9,673 bases of DNA from the NCBI GenBank assembly GCA_041557595.1, contig JBFFGE010000175.1, positions 1-9,673 on the forward strand. Reading direction: 5' to 3'. How positions within the stretch are numbered: the first letter of the stretch is position 1; each line of letters begins with the position of its first letter. The translations under genes and the position numbers were made by a program. Positions 5,260-9,673 of this stretch are shown one piece after another. This stretch comes from JAOTYV01 sp041557595. GTDB lineage: Bacteria > Pseudomonadota > Alphaproteobacteria > UBA8366. The notes beneath the pieces are model-generated. The model was not told the origin of the DNA. It ran no database searches and saw only the letters and a list, made by a program, of their open reading frames with translations.

Positions 5260-7086
5260 ATGGCCTTCCCGCCCAACTTCCTGGATGAAATCAAGAGCCG
5301 TGTAGCGGTGTCGGATGTGTGTGGCCGCAAGGTGAAACTGACCCGCCGCGGCCGGGAATTCGTCGGCCTCAGCCCGTTCAACAACGAAAAGACGCCGTCC
5401 TTCACCGTCAATGACGAGAAGGGCTTCTACCACTGCTTCAGCAGCGGCAAGCACGGCGACATTTTTTCCTATGTCATGGAAACCGAGGGGATCGGCTTTC
5501 TCGATGCCGTCGAGCGGTTTGCCGAGGAGGCGGGGCTGGAGATGCCGCGCCAGACCCCGCGCGACCGGGCTCTGGAGGAGCGCCGCAAGGGGCTGCATGA
5601 CGTGCTGGAAGACGCCTGCGCCTGGTTCGAGGCGCGTCTGCGCGGCGGCGGGGCGGGCGCGGCGGCGCGGGACTATCTGGCCGGGCGCGGCCTGGACGAC
5701 GCGGCGATTCGCGCCTTCCGGCTCGGCTATGCGCCGGACGGCCCGGCATTCATCCGGGCGATGCAGCAGAAGGGCCACGACGAGGCGATGCTGGTCGAGG
5801 CGGGCTTGCTGCGCCGGCCCGATGACGGTCGGGCGGCCTACGCATTTTTCCGCGACCGGGTGATGTTCCCGATCGCCAACCGGACCGGCAAGGTGATCGC
5901 CTTCGGCGGCCGGCTGATGGGCGACGCGAAGGCCGCGAAATACATCAATTCGCCGGATACGCCGCTCTTCGACAAGGGGCGGACGCTGTATAATTTGGGC
6001 CCGGCGCGGCAGGCGGCGCATGAAACGGGGCGGCTCCTGGTCACAGAGGGCTATATGGACGTGATCGCGCTGGCCCGCGCCGGCTTCGCCGAGTCAGTGG
6101 CGCCGCTCGGCACCGCGATGACCGAAACGCAGTTGCAGGAGGCCTGGCGCCTGGCGCCGGAACCGATTCTGTGTTTCGACGGCGACGCGGCCGGCCAGCG
6201 GGCGGCGGAACGCGCGGCCGAACGGGCGTTGCCCTTGCTGCAGCCCGGGAAATCGCTGCAATTCGCCTATCTGCCGGCGGGCGAGGATCCGGACAGCCTC
6301 CTTCAGGCGCAGGGACCGGCCGCGATGGATCAGGTGGTGCAAAGCGCCCGGCCGTTGGTCGATCTGGTCTGGACCATGGAAGTTCAGGCGCGGCCGATCG
6401 ATACGCCGGAACGGCGCGCGGATCTGGAAACGCGGCTGCGCAAGCGGATCGGGCAGATTGCCGATGCGACGGTACGTCAGTACTACTCCGAAATGCTGCG
6501 CAATCGGCTTTGGGAGGCGTTCCGGGGCCAGCGGCGGCCCGACTCAGTCCGGCGCCGCCAGGCGGGTGGTCAGCCCCGCCAGGGCGCCCAGTGGGAACGG
6601 CGCAGCAATTTGTCGAATCCGACCCATTCGGCGGCGCGGCGGCGGCAGCAGGTTTTGCTGGCCGCTATGGTTAACAATCCCGGCCTCTATGAGGAATTCG
6701 CGGAATCCCTTGCACAGGTGGAATTCGACTCCGATCTTGACAAATTCCGCCAGGGTATTCATGACGTGCTGTCGTCGGCGCCAGACCTTGACTCTGAGGG
6801 TCTGCAGCGCCACCTCTCTGACACGGTATATTTGCGCATTCTTAAGAGTTTGCTTAGTAAGGATGTGCTAGTACATGCTTCCCGCCCCGGCACGCCGATC
6901 GACGAGGTGCGAACCACTATCCAGGAGCTATTAGCTCGGATGCAGGGGTCGATACAGGGACGGGAGTTGCGGGAGCAGGGCCGAATCGCGGGGACGGAGG
7001 GAACGGCGGACGCTGAAGCACGGTTTCTGCGCCTTCGCGACGAAGTTGAGCGGGTGGAAAGCGACTTAAATAAGCTGGAAGACTGA
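5260..7086 (+). CDS. dnaG: DNA primase
   Basis: DnaG makes the RNA primers for lagging-strand synthesis and replication start, working with the DnaB helicase. The 608-residue product is a normal primase length. The N-terminal zinc-binding-type domain (about 1-95) has the fold signature NNEKTPSFTVNDEKGFYHCF (41-60). In place of the Cys-His-Cys-Cys ligands I see Ser38, Asn41, Cys59 and Ser62. The polymerase core includes AFGGRLMGDAKAAKYINS (214-231) and the TOPRIM motifs TEGYMDV (Glu263) and DGDAAG (Asp307, Asp309), so catalysis should be intact. The C-terminal part (about 425-608) is the poorly conserved helicase-interaction region, with an arginine- and glutamine-rich linker at about 424-462. 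The start ATG follows GAGG at 5246-5249, which overlaps the end of yqeY. Codons near 6829-6882 become less GC-rich (TTG, CTT, AGT, CTA), perhaps because a promoter for rpoD overlaps them. Confidence 0.97.
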   Translation: MAFPPNFLDEIKSRVAVSDVCGRKVKLTRRGREFVGLSPFNNEKTPSFTVNDEKGFYHCFSSGKHGDIFSYVMETEGIGFLDAVERFAEEAGLEMPRQTPRDRALEERRKGLHDVLEDACAWFEARLRGGGAGAAARDYLAGRGLDDAAIRAFRLGYAPDGPAFIRAMQQKGHDEAMLVEAGLLRRPDDGRAAYAFFRDRVMFPIANRTGKVIAFGGRLMGDAKAAKYINSPDTPLFDKGRTLYNLGPARQAAHETGRLLVTEGYMDVIALARAGFAESVAPLGTAMTETQLQEAWRLAPEPILCFDGDAAGQRAAERAAERALPLLQPGKSLQFAYLPAGEDPDSLLQAQGPAAMDQVVQSARPLVDLVWTMEVQARPIDTPERRADLETRLRKRIGQIADATVRQYYSEMLRNRLWEAFRGQRRPDSVRRRQAGGQPRQGAQWERRSNLSNPTHSAARRRQQVLLAAMVNNPGLYEEFAESLAQVEFDSDLDKFRQGIHDVLSSAPDLDSEGLQRHLSDTVYLRILKSLLSKDVLVHASRPGTPIDEVRTTIQELLARMQGSIQGRELREQGRIAGTEGTADAEARFLRLRDEVERVESDLNKLED

Positions 7087-7173
7087 CGGATATTCATTGA
7101 GATAGCGCCGGCGCCGGAACAATTCGGCGCATTATCGCGCTTAATCGACAGGAAAATTTGGGGGCGATCGCCA
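7087..7173 (+). other. dnaG-rpoD spacer with small hairpin and rpoD ribosome site
   Basis: This 87-nt gap holds GCGCCG (7111-7116) paired with CGGCGC (7125-7130) over an 8-nt loop, next to an overlapping GC palindrome (7105-7114). There is no U-run, so transcription from dnaG probably continues into rpoD. The hairpin could be an RNA-processing or stability element. GGGGG at 7160-7164, nine nt before the rpoD ATG, is the likely ribosome site. No convincing promoter is seen here. Confidence 0.4.
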
Positions 7174-9210
<2,037 letters not shown>

Positions 9211-9216
9211 ATCAAC

Positions 9217-9246
9217 CTGTCTTTAATTGGAATCAATTAAAGACAG
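9217..9246. repeat. Perfect 13-bp inverted repeat just after rpoD
   Basis: CTGTCTTTAATTG (9217-9229) and its exact complement (9234-9246) flank a GAAT loop, starting 6 nt after the rpoD stop. It would form a strong stem-loop at the end of the operon mRNA. It is followed by AAAA, not a U-run, so it lacks the classic intrinsic terminator form. It may protect the 3' end, act with Rho, or be a binding site for a dimeric protein. Confidence 0.75.
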
Positions 9247-9270
9247 AAAAGTTGAACGATTCTAGAAAGA

Positions 9271-9311
9271 TAGAGCAACCTATGTGCGCCCAAATGGCGC
9301 ACGCTGCTCTA
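9271..9311. repeat. Two-part stem-loop in the rpoD-tRNA spacer
   Basis: The outer stem TAGAGCA/TGCTCTA (9271-9277 and 9305-9311) and the inner stem GTGCGCC/GGCGCAC (9284-9290 and 9296-9302) are both perfect, around a CAAAT loop and separated by a short asymmetric internal loop. No T-run follows. It could be a terminator remnant, a dispersed intergenic repeat unit or a structured RNA; the sequence alone does not decide. Confidence 0.55.
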
Positions 9312-9461
9312 GCGCATCGGCGGCGGCCGCCGCCGGACGCGCAATTTCTTGACCTGGACGGGCCGGGGCCGCAAAGCCCTTGCCCGCATCCGCCCGGACG
9401 TGATATCGCCCGGCAGTGGGGAAATCCCGCCGCCCCGCCCGATGCGCGCGGCCGGCCCCCC
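9312..9461. other. GC-rich spacer upstream of the tRNA gene
   Basis: This stretch has no credible gene. It contains an 18-bp perfect GC palindrome (9318-9335). A TTGACC (9349-9354) could be a -35 box, but no good -10 follows at the right distance. A second weak pair, CTTGCC (9379-9384) and TGATAT (9401-9406) with a 16-nt spacer, is the better candidate for a tRNA promoter, about 55 nt upstream of the mature 5' end. Neither is convincing enough to assign. Confidence 0.3.
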
Positions 9462-9538
9462 GGGCCCGTAGTTCAGTTGGTTAGAACGGACCGCTCATAA
9501 CGGTCATGTCGCAGGTTCGAGTCCTGCCGGGCCCACCA
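9462..9538 (+). tRNA. tRNA with CAU anticodon, probably tRNA-Ile2 (lysidine type); elongator Met possible
   Basis: The full cloverleaf is readable. It has a 7-bp acceptor stem (GGGCCCG with CGGGCCC), D-stem GTTC/GAAC (9471-9474, 9484-9487), anticodon stem GACCG/CGGTC with loop CTCATAA and anticodon CAT at 9496-9498, T-stem GCAGG/CCTGC with loop TTCGAGT, discriminator A9535 and an encoded CCA at 9536-9538. The G1-C72 pair rules out initiator tRNA. C4-G69 and C5-G68, reported as positive determinants for TilS in E. coli, favour Ile2, which reads AUA after lysidine modification. Elongator Met remains possible until compared with the other CAU tRNAs of the genome. Confidence 0.95.
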
Positions 9539-9673
9539 CGCACCCCCATAACTGTAGGCGTCCAATAGCTGTGACGTGAGAACCGGCGGTTTTCCGGGGC
9601 TTCGCCCGGCTTTCGGCGAATATCGACGGTGTGGAGACGGCCCTGGCGGCGTTCCCCCGGCCCATTTGCGCGA
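9539..9673. other. Downstream flank, no gene recognised
   Basis: These 135 bases follow the tRNA to the window edge. A short GC hairpin with one bulged base (CCGGGGC 9594-9600 with GCCCGG 9604-9609, loop TTC) is followed only by a short CTTTC, so a terminator is doubtful. I see no reading frame with family features. Confidence 0.4.

Noticed and set aside
6737..6765. Perfect TTGACA (6737-6742) inside dnaG as an rpoD promoter
   Set aside because: No acceptable -10 box at 16-18 nt; a heat-shock type -10 is not seen either.
7163..7172. GGCGATCGCC as a HIP1-like repeat before rpoD
   Set aside because: Noticed only here; expected now and then in GC-rich DNA and overlaps the ribosome-binding region.
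9462..9538. Initiator tRNA-fMet
   Set aside because: The first acceptor pair is G-C, where bacterial initiators have a mismatch, and the anticodon stem lacks the three consecutive G-C pairs next to the loop.

Overview
The window looks like chromosomal DNA from a GC-rich alphaproteobacterium, possibly Rhodospirillales or a relative. This rests on the divergent arrangement of carbamoyl-phosphate synthetase genes (carB and carA, minus strand) and a yqeY-dnaG-rpoD block (plus strand), on the RpoD and DnaG protein sequences, and on strong GC bias at codon third positions. The placement comes from remembered gene order and family knowledge, not from a search.

Layout. Positions 1-2810 (minus) hold carB, intact for 936 codons and cut by the window edge before its C-terminal allosteric domain. 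Positions 2811-3387 separate carB from carA. They hold an inserted cassette: a small DUF559-type nuclease gene (minus) between two ~38-bp G/C-tract terminal inverted repeats, each folding into its own hairpin. Outside these lies a near-perfect 20-bp direct repeat of the carB start (codons 1-7). Positions 3388-4557 (minus) hold carA, with a good sigma-70-type promoter at 4642-4670. An AT-rich divergent control region (about 4670-4741) with a 14-bp palindrome follows. On the plus strand come yqeY (4792-5247), dnaG (5260-7086) and rpoD (7174-9210), the alphaproteobacterial form of the macromolecular synthesis operon with yqeY where enterobacteria have rpsU. Positions 9211-9461 are non-coding and rich in inverted repeats. 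A CAU-anticodon tRNA, most likely tRNA-Ile2, lies at 9462-9538. Nothing was identified in 9539-9673.

How the genes work together. CarA and CarB form the glutamine-dependent synthetase that makes carbamoyl phosphate for pyrimidines and arginine. DnaG lays replication primers and RpoD is the housekeeping sigma factor, so the plus-strand operon ties replication initiation to transcription capacity.

The most interesting feature is the carA-carB cassette. It combines a stand-alone nuclease gene, inverted hairpin ends, duplicated carB codons and lower GC. A 187-codon frame opens at the displaced carB start, crosses the whole insert and stops inside the start of the working carB. A second point is that DnaG lacks three of the four usual zinc ligands in its N-terminal domain.
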